Below, in pieces: positions 7,303 through 14,940 of a stretch of DNA of 38,870 nucleotides. Location: positions 1-38,870 of the forward strand of contig NZ_BCTC01000061.1 in NCBI RefSeq assembly GCF_001571085.1, in the 5' to 3' direction. Below the pieces are notes generated by a model. That model saw only the letters and a list, made by a program, of their open reading frames with translations, did not search any database and was not told the origin of the DNA. This stretch comes from Azohydromonas lata NBRC 102462 (GTDB lineage: Bacteria > Pseudomonadota > Gammaproteobacteria > Burkholderiales > Burkholderiaceae_C). The translations under genes were made by a program, and so were the position numbers. The stretch's first letter is position 1, and every line of letters starts with the position of its first letter.

Positions 7303-9570
7303 TCAGGCCAGCCACAGGCCGGCGGCGGTAATGCTGCTCACGCCGGTGAGCTTGAGCGCGAATTCGGCGTCGCGGTCGGTGTCGGTGTTGGCGGTGAGCA
7401 GGTGCGCTGCGGCATCGAAGTGCAGTTGCCCCGGCGCGCTGAAGGCCACGCTCAATGCGACGAGGCCGCTGAAGTGCTGCACGCCCGCGATGGAAGCGTT
7501 GGCGTCCACGTCGCGCAGGTCGATGCGGTCGCCCTGCGCCAGGCTGAAATCGGAGATGACGTCTGCGCCGGCCGCGGTCGCGCCGCTGTCGGAGAGGAGG
7601 CTGAAATCGAACACGTCGGCGCCCGCGCCGCCGGTGAGCGAGTCCAGCCCGGCGCCGCCATCCAGGGTGTCGTTGCCGGCCCCACCGTCCAGGGTGTCGA
7701 TGCCCGCGCCGCCCAACAGCGTGTCGTTGCCGGCGCCGCCCTGCAGCAGGTTGGCGCCGGCAGTGCCGGTGAGCTTGTCGTTGAATGCGGAGCCGGTGAG
7801 GTTCTCGATGGCGGTCAGGGTGTCGCTGCCCGCGCCGCCGGTGTTCTGGGCAAGGGCCGTCAGCAGGCTCACGGTGACGGCGGCGGTGGCCGCGGCGTAG
7901 CTGGCCGTGTCGGCGTCCGCGCCGCCGTCCAGCGCGTCGTTGCCGGCGCCACCGTCCAGGGTGTCGTTGGCCGCGCCGCCCAACAGCGTGTCGTTGCCGG
8001 CGCCGCCCTGCAGCAGGTTGGCGCCGGCGGTGCCGGTGAGCTTGTCGTTGAAGGCCGAGCCGGTGAGGTTCTCGATCGCGGTGAGGGTGTCGGTGCCCGC
8101 GCCGCCGGTGTTCTGGGCGGTGCCCGGCAGCAGGTTCAAGGTGACGGTGACGGCGGCGGTGGCCGCGGCGTAGCTGGCCGTGTCGATGTCGGCGCCGCCG
8201 TCCAGCGCGTCGTTGCCGGCGCCACCGTCCAGGGTGTCGGCGCCCGCGCCGCCCAACAGCGTGTCGTTGCCCGCGGCGCCGGAGAGCACGTTGGCGGCGG
8301 CGTTGCCGGTGATGCGGTTGGCCAGGGTGTTGCCGGTGCCGTTGATGGCGGCCGAGCCCGTGAGGGTCAGCCACTCCAGGTTGGCGCCCAGGGTCCAGGT
8401 TACGGAGGACTGCACCGTGTCGATCTCGGTGGCGGCGGTGGCGGTCTCGGTCACGGTGTCGCCGGTTGAATCCACGGTGTAGGCGTCGTTGCCGCTGCCG
8501 CCGGTGAGCCGGTCGCTGCCGGCGCCGCCGTCCAGCGTGTCGTTGCCCGCGCCGCCTTGCAGGCTGTCGTTGCCGGCACCGCCCGACAGCAGGTTGGCGG
8601 CGTCGTTGCCGACGATCTCGTCGGCCCCGCTGCCGCCGGTGGCGTTCTCGATGACCGTGCCGTAGGCGATCCAGACGTTCTTCACGCCGGTTTGCAGCAC
8701 GCCGCTGTAGCTCTCGATGTTGACGGCCTGGCCCAGGCGGCTGGCCTGGCCTTCGCGCAGGTCCAGCAGGCCGCCGAGGGTGCTGTCGTAGCGCAGCGTG
8801 TCGGTGCCGCCGCCGTCCCAGATCGTCTGGTGGTAGGTGGCCGTGCCGGAGAAGGCGTAGGTGGTGCTGGCGGCGTTGTACTGGCGGTTGGCGCCGTAGA
8901 GCGTCTGGATGGCCGCGACGTCCAGCAGCATGGGCGTGGTCGGCTCGAAGGAGTACCAGGTGTCGGTGCGGCCCGGCAGCGCCGAGTAGCTCATGACGGT
9001 GAGCGAGCGCGTGTCCTGCGCGGCGGCGATGCGCACGGCGTTGCTGCTGCCCGCTTCGAACGGGTGCTTGAGCCCAAGCGCGTGGCCGATCTCGTGGATG
9101 GCGGTCTGGTACTCATAGCTGCCCGGCGTCCAGGGGTCGGTGCGCGAGGTGCCCTGGGTGTCGAACCACACGTCGCCGGCGGCTGCGGCGTCGGAGGGCC
9201 CGTAGGCCCAGGCCTGCGCGTCGCTCAGGTTGGAGAAGGCGAAGCGCAGGTCGCCCACGGCGGAGGCGGTTTCCGTCACTTCGTTGAAGCGCAGCCCGCT
9301 GACGTTGGTCCAGGCGGCCAGCGCCGTGCGCACTGCGGCGCGGTTGTCGGTGGACAGCGCGGCATAGCCCGGGCTCCAGGGCTCCGCGGTGGTGTTGCTG
9401 CGCGGGCCATAGCCGCTGTTGGGGTCGGTGGACCACGCGGAGCCCGACCCCGCAAAGCTGTAGGAGAGGTTGGCGGTGGCCCAGCGCTGCCCGTCGATGA
9501 GGCTGTTGACGTCGGTGCGGCTGGAAAGCGGCGCGCTGTTGTTCGCGGACCAGCCGGTGGGGGTGGGCAT
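7303..9570 (-). CDS. Serralysin-like RTX zinc metalloprotease (M10B)
   Basis: A 755-aa secreted protease. The catalytic domain (about 25-260) has the zinc site HEIGHALGLKH (His159, Glu160, His163, His169) and a Met-turn VMSYS (Met193, with Tyr195 as the serralysin tyrosine ligand). From about residue 325 to 660 there are many GGAGNDTLxGG nonapeptides that bind calcium and form beta rolls. The C-terminus has the M10 C-terminal fold (DVFDFSLLSDSG to the end) and finishes LKLTGVSSITAAGLWLA, acting as an uncleaved type I secretion signal. There is no Sec signal. Typical serralysins are about 480 aa; the excess is an enlarged RTX region with a duplicated module. The likely exporter is the PrtD/HlyD pair 1 kb away. 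No inhibitor gene is seen beside it. The ATG at 9570 has only a weak Shine-Dalgarno. Confidence 0.93.
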   Translation of the reverse strand: MPTPTGWSANNSAPLSSRTDVNSLIDGQRWATANLSYSFAGSGSAWSTDPNSGYGPRSNTTAEPWSPGYAALSTDNRAAVRTALAAWTNVSGLRFNEVTETASAVGDLRFAFSNLSDAQAWAYGPSDAAAAGDVWFDTQGTSRTDPWTPGSYEYQTAIHEIGHALGLKHPFEAGSSNAVRIAAAQDTRSLTVMSYSALPGRTDTWYSFEPTTPMLLDVAAIQTLYGANRQYNAASTTYAFSGTATYHQTIWDGGGTDTLRYDSTLGGLLDLREGQASRLGQAVNIESYSGVLQTGVKNVWIAYGTVIENATGGSGADEIVGNDAANLLSGGAGNDSLQGGAGNDTLDGGAGSDRLTGGSGNDAYTVDSTGDTVTETATAATEIDTVQSSVTWTLGANLEWLTLTGSAAINGTGNTLANRITGNAAANVLSGAAGNDTLLGGAGADTLDGGAGNDALDGGADIDTASYAAATAAVTVTLNLLPGTAQNTGGAGTDTLTAIENLTGSAFNDKLTGTAGANLLQGGAGNDTLLGGAANDTLDGGAGNDALDGGADADTASYAAATAAVTVSLLTALAQNTGGAGSDTLTAIENLTGSAFNDKLTGTAGANLLQGGAGNDTLLGGAGIDTLDGGAGNDTLDGGAGLDSLTGGAGADVFDFSLLSDSGATAAGADVISDFSLAQGDRIDLRDVDANASIAGVQHFSGLVALSVAFSAPGQLHFDAAAHLLTANTDTDRDAEFALKLTGVSSITAAGLWLA
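7714..8253 (-). repeat. Tandem duplication of an 89-91 codon RTX module
   Basis: Copy A (7714-7980, 267 bp) and copy B (7981-8253, 273 bp) are nearly identical over most of their length. Each encodes a segment with ASYAAATAAVTV, AQNTGGAG, LTAIENLTGSAFNDKLTG and GGAGNDTLLGGA. Copy B has two extra codons (an LPG insertion before TAQN). The similarity at DNA level points to a recent in-frame duplication that lengthened the RTX region of the protease. Confidence 0.85.
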
Positions 9571-9640
9571 CTGTGGGTTTCCGGGTCTCGTTGTTCCGTC
9601 CCTCGGTGGGACGGGCTGGCCCCCTATTCGACCGGCGGGC

Positions 9641-9659
9641 CCGCGGCTTGAGGCCGCGG
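9641..9659 (-). terminator. Hairpin between the two RTX genes
   Basis: A 7-bp GC-only stem (CCGCGGC / GCCGCGG) with a 5-nt loop lies in the 154-nt gap between the end of the 700-aa RTX gene and the protease start. It has no T-tract, so it may be a weak terminator, an mRNA 3'-end stabiliser, or chance in GC-rich DNA. It bears on whether the two cargos share a transcript. Confidence 0.35.
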
Positions 9660-9724
9660 CGTGCTGCCGGCGTCAAAAAGCCGCCGCACACGCCGGGCCG
9701 GCCTGCGCGGCGGCGATCGGCGCG

Positions 9725-11827
9725 TCAGAGCACGAAGTTGGCCGTGCTCAGCGAGGCCACGCCGGTGAGGCGGATGGCGAACTCGCTGGTCGCGAAGTTC
9801 AGGTCGGTGTTGCCGTAGAGCACGCCGCCCACGAGCTTGAGCTGCGCGGGCGCCGTGAAGTTGGCCGTGGCGGCGATGACGGCGGTGAAGGCGTCGTTGC
9901 TGCCCGCGGCGTTGGCGGTGTTGGCGTCCAGCGCGGAGAGGTCGATGAGGTCCTGGCCGGCGACGAAGTCCGTGATCACGTCGCACGTGGCGCTGGTGTT
10001 GCCGTTGACGTCGGCCAGCGAGGCGAAGACGAAGCGGTCGTTGCCCGCGCCACCGGTGAGCGAGTCCTGGCCGGCGCCGCCGTTGAGGGTGTCGTTGCCC
10101 GTGCCGCCTTCGAGCGTGTCCGTGCCCGCGCCGCCGAGCAGCACGTCGTTGCCGAAGTCGCCGCGCAGCAGGTCGTTGCCGGCACCGCCGTCGAGGCGGT
10201 CGTCGTCGGTGTAGGCGGTGGTGGGGTTGGTCAGCACCGTGGTGGAACCGGTGTAGCCATAGAGACGGTCGTTGCCGTCGCCACCCGACAGGGTGTCGTT
10301 GCCGTAGTAGCCGCGCAGTTCCTGGAAGCCGGCACCGCCGGTGAGCGAGTCGTTGCCCAGGCCGCCCTGCACGCCGTAGACGCCGCTGAAGGTCACGGTG
10401 CCCAGGCCACCGTCGGTCATGCCGTAGGCGGCGGTGCCGGCCGAGGCGCTGGTGAAGGTGGCGATGACGGACGGCGTGCTGCCGGTGAGCTTTTCCACGC
10501 CCATGGAGGCGAAATTCACGCGCGTGGCGCCGTTGCCGATGACGGTGTCGTTGCCGCCCGTGGGCCGGTACTCGTTGAACGCGGTGGAGGCCAGCGTCTC
10601 GCCGCTGGGCGCGCCCACGATGCAGTCGCCATAGTTGGCCGAACGGCCCGTGGTGGCGTTGCTCAGCGTGAAGCCGCGGGCGTCGAACACGTCGTCGAGA
10701 TAGGTGCCGCTGACGGCTTCGATGCCGCGCAGCGTGTCGGTGCCCACCACGATGGCGTCGCCGGTGACGATGCCGCTGGCCAGGTTCACCGTGACGCCTT
10801 CGGACATGGGCTGGCCGGTGTTGTATTCGGCACGGTCAAGGCCGGTCTTGCCGTCGATGAGATCGTCGCCGCCGTTGCCCCGGAAGCGCTCGGCGCTGGC
10901 GTCGCCCCCCACGGTGGACGTGGCCGCGAAGCCCAGCGTGTTGACGTGGCCGCCGCCGACCAGGGTGTCGTTGAAGTTGCCTCCGCGGATGCCGCTCACG
11001 CCCGAGGCCTGGGTACCGGTACTGACACCGTAGCCGCTGGCGCCCGTGGAGGCGGTGTAGGCCAGCACCACGGCCCCCTTGGTGCCGCCCAACGCCTGCT
11101 GCGACGCCAGGCTCAGGCTCAGCGAGCCCGCCGCGTTGCTGTAGTTGAGCACCGTCTCGCCGTTGCCCGTGATGACGTCGGCGCCGTTTTGCGTCGTCAG
11201 CAGGTTGAAGCCGTCGCCCTCGGAGTTGCGGTTGACGCTGGTGGCGCCGAAGCCGGTGGCGTCAATCGTGTCGACGCCGTTGGTGCCCACGATGATTTCC
11301 ACCTGGCGCAGCGTGTCCACGCCGCCGGCGCTGCCGTCGACCTTGACCTTGGTGGCCGTGCCGGCGGCCAGGCTCACGTTGACGCGGCCAAAGTCGCCGT
11401 AGTTGGCGCTGTCCAGGCCGCCCATGCCGTTGATGGTGTCGTTGCCCAGGCTGGCGCGGAACTCCTCGGAATCGCCCCAGCGCTCGCGTCCGGTGATGGA
11501 GTCGTTGCCTGCCGTGCCGACGATGGTGTCCACGCCCACCAGCGTGTCCGTGCCCAGCAGCGTGCCGGCGGCGTTGTACTTGGCCACCGTGCCGGCCTGC
11601 AGGTTGGCCACGATGCGGCCCACGCTGCTGTAGTTGACGGTGTCGTAGTCGTTGTAGCCGTAGCGCCAGTAGGCGGCCGATGCGGCGAAGCCGGCATTGA
11701 TGAGGTCGCTGCCGCCGCTGGCGAAGATGGTGTCGCTGCCGTTGCCGGTGCTGATGGTGTCGTTGCTGGCGGTGACGCGCGAGGCATCAATCATGTCGCC
11801 AAAGGCGGTACCCAGAATCTTTGCCAC
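9725..11827 (-). CDS. RTX calcium-binding secreted protein without catalytic motif
   Basis: A 700-aa RTX protein. I chose the GTG start at 11827 rather than an in-frame ATG 17 codons upstream, because GAGGGAAG sits 4 nt before the GTG and the product then begins (M)AKILGTAFGD. Residues 1-500 are degenerate beta-roll modules with a recurring pattern (xGTDTLxGVDxIVGT, then NDxIxG or IDATGF). About 500-600 holds canonical GGAGNDxLxGG nonapeptides. The last 100 residues match the M10-type C-terminal domain (RFVFASLADV, DVITDFVAGQDLIDLSALDAN) and end AIRLTGVASLSTANFVL, close to the protease tail. There is no HExxH or other enzymatic motif, and no Sec signal. Probable role: surface or extracellular calcium-binding structural protein or adhesin exported by the adjacent type I system. 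That role is inference. Confidence 0.87.
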   Translation of the reverse strand: MAKILGTAFGDMIDASRVTASNDTISTGNGSDTIFASGGSDLINAGFAASAAYWRYGYNDYDTVNYSSVGRIVANLQAGTVAKYNAAGTLLGTDTLVGVDTIVGTAGNDSITGRERWGDSEEFRASLGNDTINGMGGLDSANYGDFGRVNVSLAAGTATKVKVDGSAGGVDTLRQVEIIVGTNGVDTIDATGFGATSVNRNSEGDGFNLLTTQNGADVITGNGETVLNYSNAAGSLSLSLASQQALGGTKGAVVLAYTASTGASGYGVSTGTQASGVSGIRGGNFNDTLVGGGHVNTLGFAATSTVGGDASAERFRGNGGDDLIDGKTGLDRAEYNTGQPMSEGVTVNLASGIVTGDAIVVGTDTLRGIEAVSGTYLDDVFDARGFTLSNATTGRSANYGDCIVGAPSGETLASTAFNEYRPTGGNDTVIGNGATRVNFASMGVEKLTGSTPSVIATFTSASAGTAAYGMTDGGLGTVTFSGVYGVQGGLGNDSLTGGAGFQELRGYYGNDTLSGGDGNDRLYGYTGSTTVLTNPTTAYTDDDRLDGGAGNDLLRGDFGNDVLLGGAGTDTLEGGTGNDTLNGGAGQDSLTGGAGNDRFVFASLADVNGNTSATCDVITDFVAGQDLIDLSALDANTANAAGSNDAFTAVIAATANFTAPAQLKLVGGVLYGNTDLNFATSEFAIRLTGVASLSTANFVL

Positions 11828-11965
11828 GGTGCTTCCCTCGAATCTGCTGTTGGTGGGCTGGACGCCGTCGCGCAGCACGCGTCAAAACGGCGGGCACTGG
11901 GTTTCCTTGGGCAGGAAACCAGCGTTTTCAGTGTATCCAGAGGTTTTGAGCGCAGGCATGGGGCG

Positions 11966-11979
11966 TCGGCGTGCGCCGA
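11966..11979 (-). repeat. Inverted repeat upstream of the RTX gene
   Basis: TCGGCG-TG-CGCCGA is a perfect 6-bp inverted repeat in the 188-nt gap between the EamA transporter end (12016) and the RTX start (11827). Read on the - strand it lies about 140 nt before the RTX GTG. It could be the end of the transporter transcript or an operator for the RTX gene. A TACACT hexamer (complement of 11931-11936, - strand) could be the RTX -10 box but lacks a good -35. No gene is visible in 11828-12015. Confidence 0.3.
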
Positions 11980-12015
11980 TGCATGTAGCGCAGCGTGTGG
12001 GCTCGTGAAGTTGCC

Positions 12016-12930
12016 TCAGCCGCGCCGCCCCGACACCGCGATGCCCGCCAGGATCAGGACGAAGGCCGCCCCGTGGTACCAGCGCGGGGGCTCGCCCAGC
12101 ACGGCCGCCGACATCAGCGCCGCGAACAGCGGCGTGAGGTTGCTGAAGAAGGCCGCCAGCGCCGGCCCGGCCGTGGCCACGCCCAGGCCCCAGCAGCGGT
12201 AGGCCAGCACGGCCGGCCCAACGGCCACGTAGGCCAGCGCCGCCCAGGTCCAGCCGCGGTCCCAGCGTATGGCGTAGGTGCCCGCGGCCTGCTCCAGGGC
12301 GGCGGCGGCACCCGCGCCCAACAGGCCGAACAGCACCTGCAGCAGCAGCGCCTCTGCCCAATGCCAGGCGGGCTTGTGGTCGCCGCGCATGGCGCCCGGC
12401 GGGCGCGCCAGCAGCCAGCTGTAGAAGGCCCAGGCGATGATGGCCACGATCACGTACAGGTCGCCGCGCACGAAGCGCACGGAGAGCAGCGCGTGGGGGT
12501 CGCCCCGCGCGATCACGAACAGCACGCCCGTGAGCGACAGCAGCGCGCCCAGGATCTGCTTGGGTCCCGGGTGCTCGCGGTAGAAGAGGGCGCCCACGGC
12601 CAGCATCCACACCGGCATGCTGGAGGCGATGAGCGTGACGTTGATGGGCGTGGAGCTCACCAGCGCCAGGTACTGCAGCGCGTTGTACATGCCCACGCCC
12701 AGCGTGCCGGTGAGCAGCAGGTAGGGCCAGCGCGTGCGCAGCTCGCCCGGCGCGCGCAGCACGCGCCAGCCCAGCGGCAGCAGCAGCAGCGCGGCCAGCA
12801 CCCAGCGCAGGAAGTTCATGGTCAGCGGCGGCACGCTGCCCACCACCAGGCGGCCCACCACGGCGTTGCCGGCCCACAGCAGGGGCGGCAGCGTCAGCAG
12901 CAAGGCGGTGCGGGGGGACAGCCGCGTCAC
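12016..12930 (-). CDS. EamA/DMT-family transporter
   Basis: A 304-aa inner-membrane protein with about ten helices arranged as two EamA halves, the standard size and layout of drug/metabolite transporters. The first half starts LLLTLPPLLWAGNAVVGRL; the second has LGVATAGPALAAFFSNLTPLF and ends GAAFVLILAGIAVSGRRG. Substrate unknown; relatives export amino acids or metabolites. The GTG start at 12930 overlaps the stop of the upstream DUF2007 gene (GTGA, 12927-12930), which implies translational coupling and decides the start. The GEPPRWYHG segment matches the usual E-P-x-x loop before the last helix. Confidence 0.9.
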   Translation of the reverse strand: MTRLSPRTALLLTLPPLLWAGNAVVGRLVVGSVPPLTMNFLRWVLAALLLLPLGWRVLRAPGELRTRWPYLLLTGTLGVGMYNALQYLALVSSTPINVTLIASSMPVWMLAVGALFYREHPGPKQILGALLSLTGVLFVIARGDPHALLSVRFVRGDLYVIVAIIAWAFYSWLLARPPGAMRGDHKPAWHWAEALLLQVLFGLLGAGAAAALEQAAGTYAIRWDRGWTWAALAYVAVGPAVLAYRCWGLGVATAGPALAAFFSNLTPLFAALMSAAVLGEPPRWYHGAAFVLILAGIAVSGRRG

Positions 12931-13244
12931 AGCGCGTCTCCCTGCGGGCGCAGCGCGCCGCAGTTCCAGCACTGGCCGAAGGGGCCGTCCACCTGCTCGC
13001 CGCAGGCGGCGCAGCGCCAGTGCTGGGCGGGCAGGTTCTGCTGCGCCCGCAGCAGCGCGCGGGCCTCCTCCAGGCGGTCGTCGTCCATCACCCAGACCTC
13101 CGGCAGCGCCTGGTCCGGCGGGATCTCTCCGGCGATGCTGCCGGCCCAGGCGCGCTGCACTTGGGCGTCCACGCCGCACTGCGTCAGCAGCTCGGCCCAC
13201 AGGGTGGCGATGGCGAGGTTGGGGGCGGTGGTGAGGCGGCGCAT
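12927..13244 (-). CDS. DUF2007 / zinc-ribbon protein
   Basis: A 105-aa cytoplasmic protein. The N-terminal part (about 5-70) fits DUF2007 (putative signal-transducing domain): LAIATLWAELLTQCGVDAQV, then the buried acidic stretch PEVWVMDDDRLEEARALL. The C-terminus has a four-Cys ribbon, CAACGEQVDGPFGQCWNCG, which should bind zinc. Function unknown in the family. I used the ATG at 13244 because the preceding 60 codons of open frame are Arg/Pro-rich and run into the divergent promoter region. Its stop is fused to the start of the EamA transporter gene, so the two are expressed together. Confidence 0.85.
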   Translation of the reverse strand: MRRLTTAPNLAIATLWAELLTQCGVDAQVQRAWAGSIAGEIPPDQALPEVWVMDDDRLEEARALLRAQQNLPAQHWRCAACGEQVDGPFGQCWNCGALRPQGDAL

Positions 13245-13438
13245 GGAGCAGCCGCGTGAAGCGGCCGGTACGTCAGGGCATGGCACCATAACCGGCTGCC
13301 GGCGCGCATGCCGGCCGGCGCCCGCCGCGCGGCAAGGCCCAGGCCCGCCCTTTGGGTTGTGCAGGGCTGCATTGGGCCGCGTGGGGCCGCGGCGCCGGGC
13401 GCAGCCCGGCGGCACGCCGACCAACCGGAGACTTCCCT

Positions 13439-14431
13439 GTGATCCATCCCAACGAGAAAGCCATTCTCTTTGCCCGCGCGGGCGGCCCCGAGGTGCTGGA
13501 GCTGCAGCCCGTGGCCGTGGGCGAACCCGGCCCGGGCGAGGTGCGCATCCGCCACCACGCCTGCGGGCTCAACTACATCGACGTGTACTTCCGCCTGGGC
13601 ACCTACCCGCAGCCGCTGCCCGGCGGCCTGGGCATGGAGGGCGCGGGCGTCATCGAGGCCGTGGGCCCCGGCGTGACGCACCTGCAGCCCGGCGACCGCG
13701 CCGCCTATGCCAGCCAGCCGCCCGGCGCCTACTGCACGGCGCGCGTGATGCCGGCCACGCACGTGGTGAGGCTGCCCGACGGCATCGACTTCGAGACGGG
13801 CGCGGCCATGATGCTCAAGGGCCTGACGGTGCAGTACCTGCTGCGCCGCACGCTGCCCGCGCAAGGCCTGCAGCCCGGCGACCACGTGCTCTTCCATGCC
13901 GCGGCCGGCGGCGTGGGCCTGATCGCCTGCCAATGGGCCAGGGCGCTGGGCCTGCAGCTCATAGGCACGGCCGGCTCGCAGGTCAAGTGCGAGCTGGCGC
14001 TGGCCAACGGCGCGGCACACGCCATCGACTACTCCAAGGAGGACTTCGTCGCGCGCGTCAACGAGATCACCGGCGGCGCGGGCGTGAAGGTGGTGTACGA
14101 CTCCGTGGGCCGCGACACCTTCGAGCGCTCGCTGCAGTGCCTGCGGCCCTTCGGCCTGATGGCGCTGTTCGGCGCCTCCTCCGGCCCCGTGCCGCCGGTG
14201 GACATCGGCCTGCTGGCGAAAAAATCGCTGTACCTGACGCGGCCGACGCTGTTCACCCACCTGGCCAGCCGCGAAGCCACGCAGGCCATGGCCGACGAGC
14301 TGTTCGAAGTGGTCGGCTCCGGCGCCGTGGCCATTCCCGTGGAGCGCCGCTACGCGCTGGCCGACGCGGCCCAAGCGCACCGCGACCTGGAAGCGCGGCT
14401 GACCACCGGCTGCAGCGTGCTCCTGCCATGA
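13439..14431 (+). CDS. NADPH:quinone oxidoreductase (zinc-free MDR, QorA-like)
   Basis: A 330-aa medium-chain reductase. The N-terminal GroES-like domain has HHACGLNYIDVYFRLGTYP, the quinone oxidoreductase signature. The Rossmann domain has HAAAGGVGLIACQWARALG (about 155-173) for NADPH. The zinc ligands of alcohol dehydrogenases are absent, as expected. Reaction by family: NADPH-dependent reduction of quinones or conjugated carbonyls in the cytoplasm. Start: GTG at 13439 with GGAG 8 nt upstream (13427-13430); the Met 29 codons earlier lies in non-conserved Arg/Gly-rich sequence. Its stop overlaps the next ATG (ATGA). Confidence 0.92.
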   Translation: MIHPNEKAILFARAGGPEVLELQPVAVGEPGPGEVRIRHHACGLNYIDVYFRLGTYPQPLPGGLGMEGAGVIEAVGPGVTHLQPGDRAAYASQPPGAYCTARVMPATHVVRLPDGIDFETGAAMMLKGLTVQYLLRRTLPAQGLQPGDHVLFHAAAGGVGLIACQWARALGLQLIGTAGSQVKCELALANGAAHAIDYSKEDFVARVNEITGGAGVKVVYDSVGRDTFERSLQCLRPFGLMALFGASSGPVPPVDIGLLAKKSLYLTRPTLFTHLASREATQAMADELFEVVGSGAVAIPVERRYALADAAQAHRDLEARLTTGCSVLLP

Positions 14432-14940
14432 GCGCCGTGGCCGACGTGACTCCAGCCCAGGCGCAGGCGCAGGCCCAGCGGTTGCGCTGGCGCTGCGAGC
14501 CCTTTGAGACGCTGGACGTGGCTTCGCTCTACGCGCTGCTGCAACTGCGCTCGCAGATCTTCGTGGTGGAGCAGAACTGCGTGTACCTGGACCCCGATGG
14601 GGCCGATCTGCACTGCCACCACCTGCTGGGCTTTGACGGAGAGGGCCGGCTGCAGGCGGCGCTGCGCCTGGTGCCGCCGGGGCTGAAGTACGGCGAGGCC
14701 TCCATGGGCCGCGTCGTCACCTCAGCCGCGGTGCGCGGCAGCGGCGTGGGCCACGCGCTGGTGGCGCAAGGCCTGCGCGAGAGTGCGCGCATCCACCCGG
14801 GGCACGGCCTGCGCATCTCGGCACAGGCCCATTTGCAGCGCTTCTACGAGGCGCACGGCTTCCGGGCGGAGGGGGAGACTTACCTGGAAGACGACATCCC
14901 TCACATCGAGATGTCGCGCGGCGCGCCGTCGGCGGCCTGA
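14428..14940 (+). CDS. elaA: GNAT N-acetyltransferase, ElaA family
   Basis: A 170-aa GNAT protein matching ElaA throughout. It has LYALLQLRSQIFVVEQNCVY at about 34-53, HCHHLLGF, MGRVVTSAAVRGSGVGHAL (acetyl-CoA loop; R-G-S-G-V-G in place of R/Q-x-x-G-x-G) and AQAHLQRFYEAHGF with EDDIPHIEM near the end. Family members are about 150 aa; the extra length is an Ala/Gln-rich N-terminus (PAQAQAQAQ). The acetylated substrate is unknown. Translation is coupled to the upstream oxidoreductase by ATGA (14428-14431). The last 40 nt overlap the 3' end of the DUF2189 gene on the other strand. Confidence 0.92.
   Translation: MSAVADVTPAQAQAQAQRLRWRCEPFETLDVASLYALLQLRSQIFVVEQNCVYLDPDGADLHCHHLLGFDGEGRLQAALRLVPPGLKYGEASMGRVVTSAAVRGSGVGHALVAQGLRESARIHPGHGLRISAQAHLQRFYEAHGFRAEGETYLEDDIPHIEMSRGAPSAA

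Noticed and set aside
9470-12202. A 910-codon + strand frame opposite the RTX gene
   Set aside because: The repetitive RTX code on the other strand produces an artificial open frame rich in Val/Ala/Gly.
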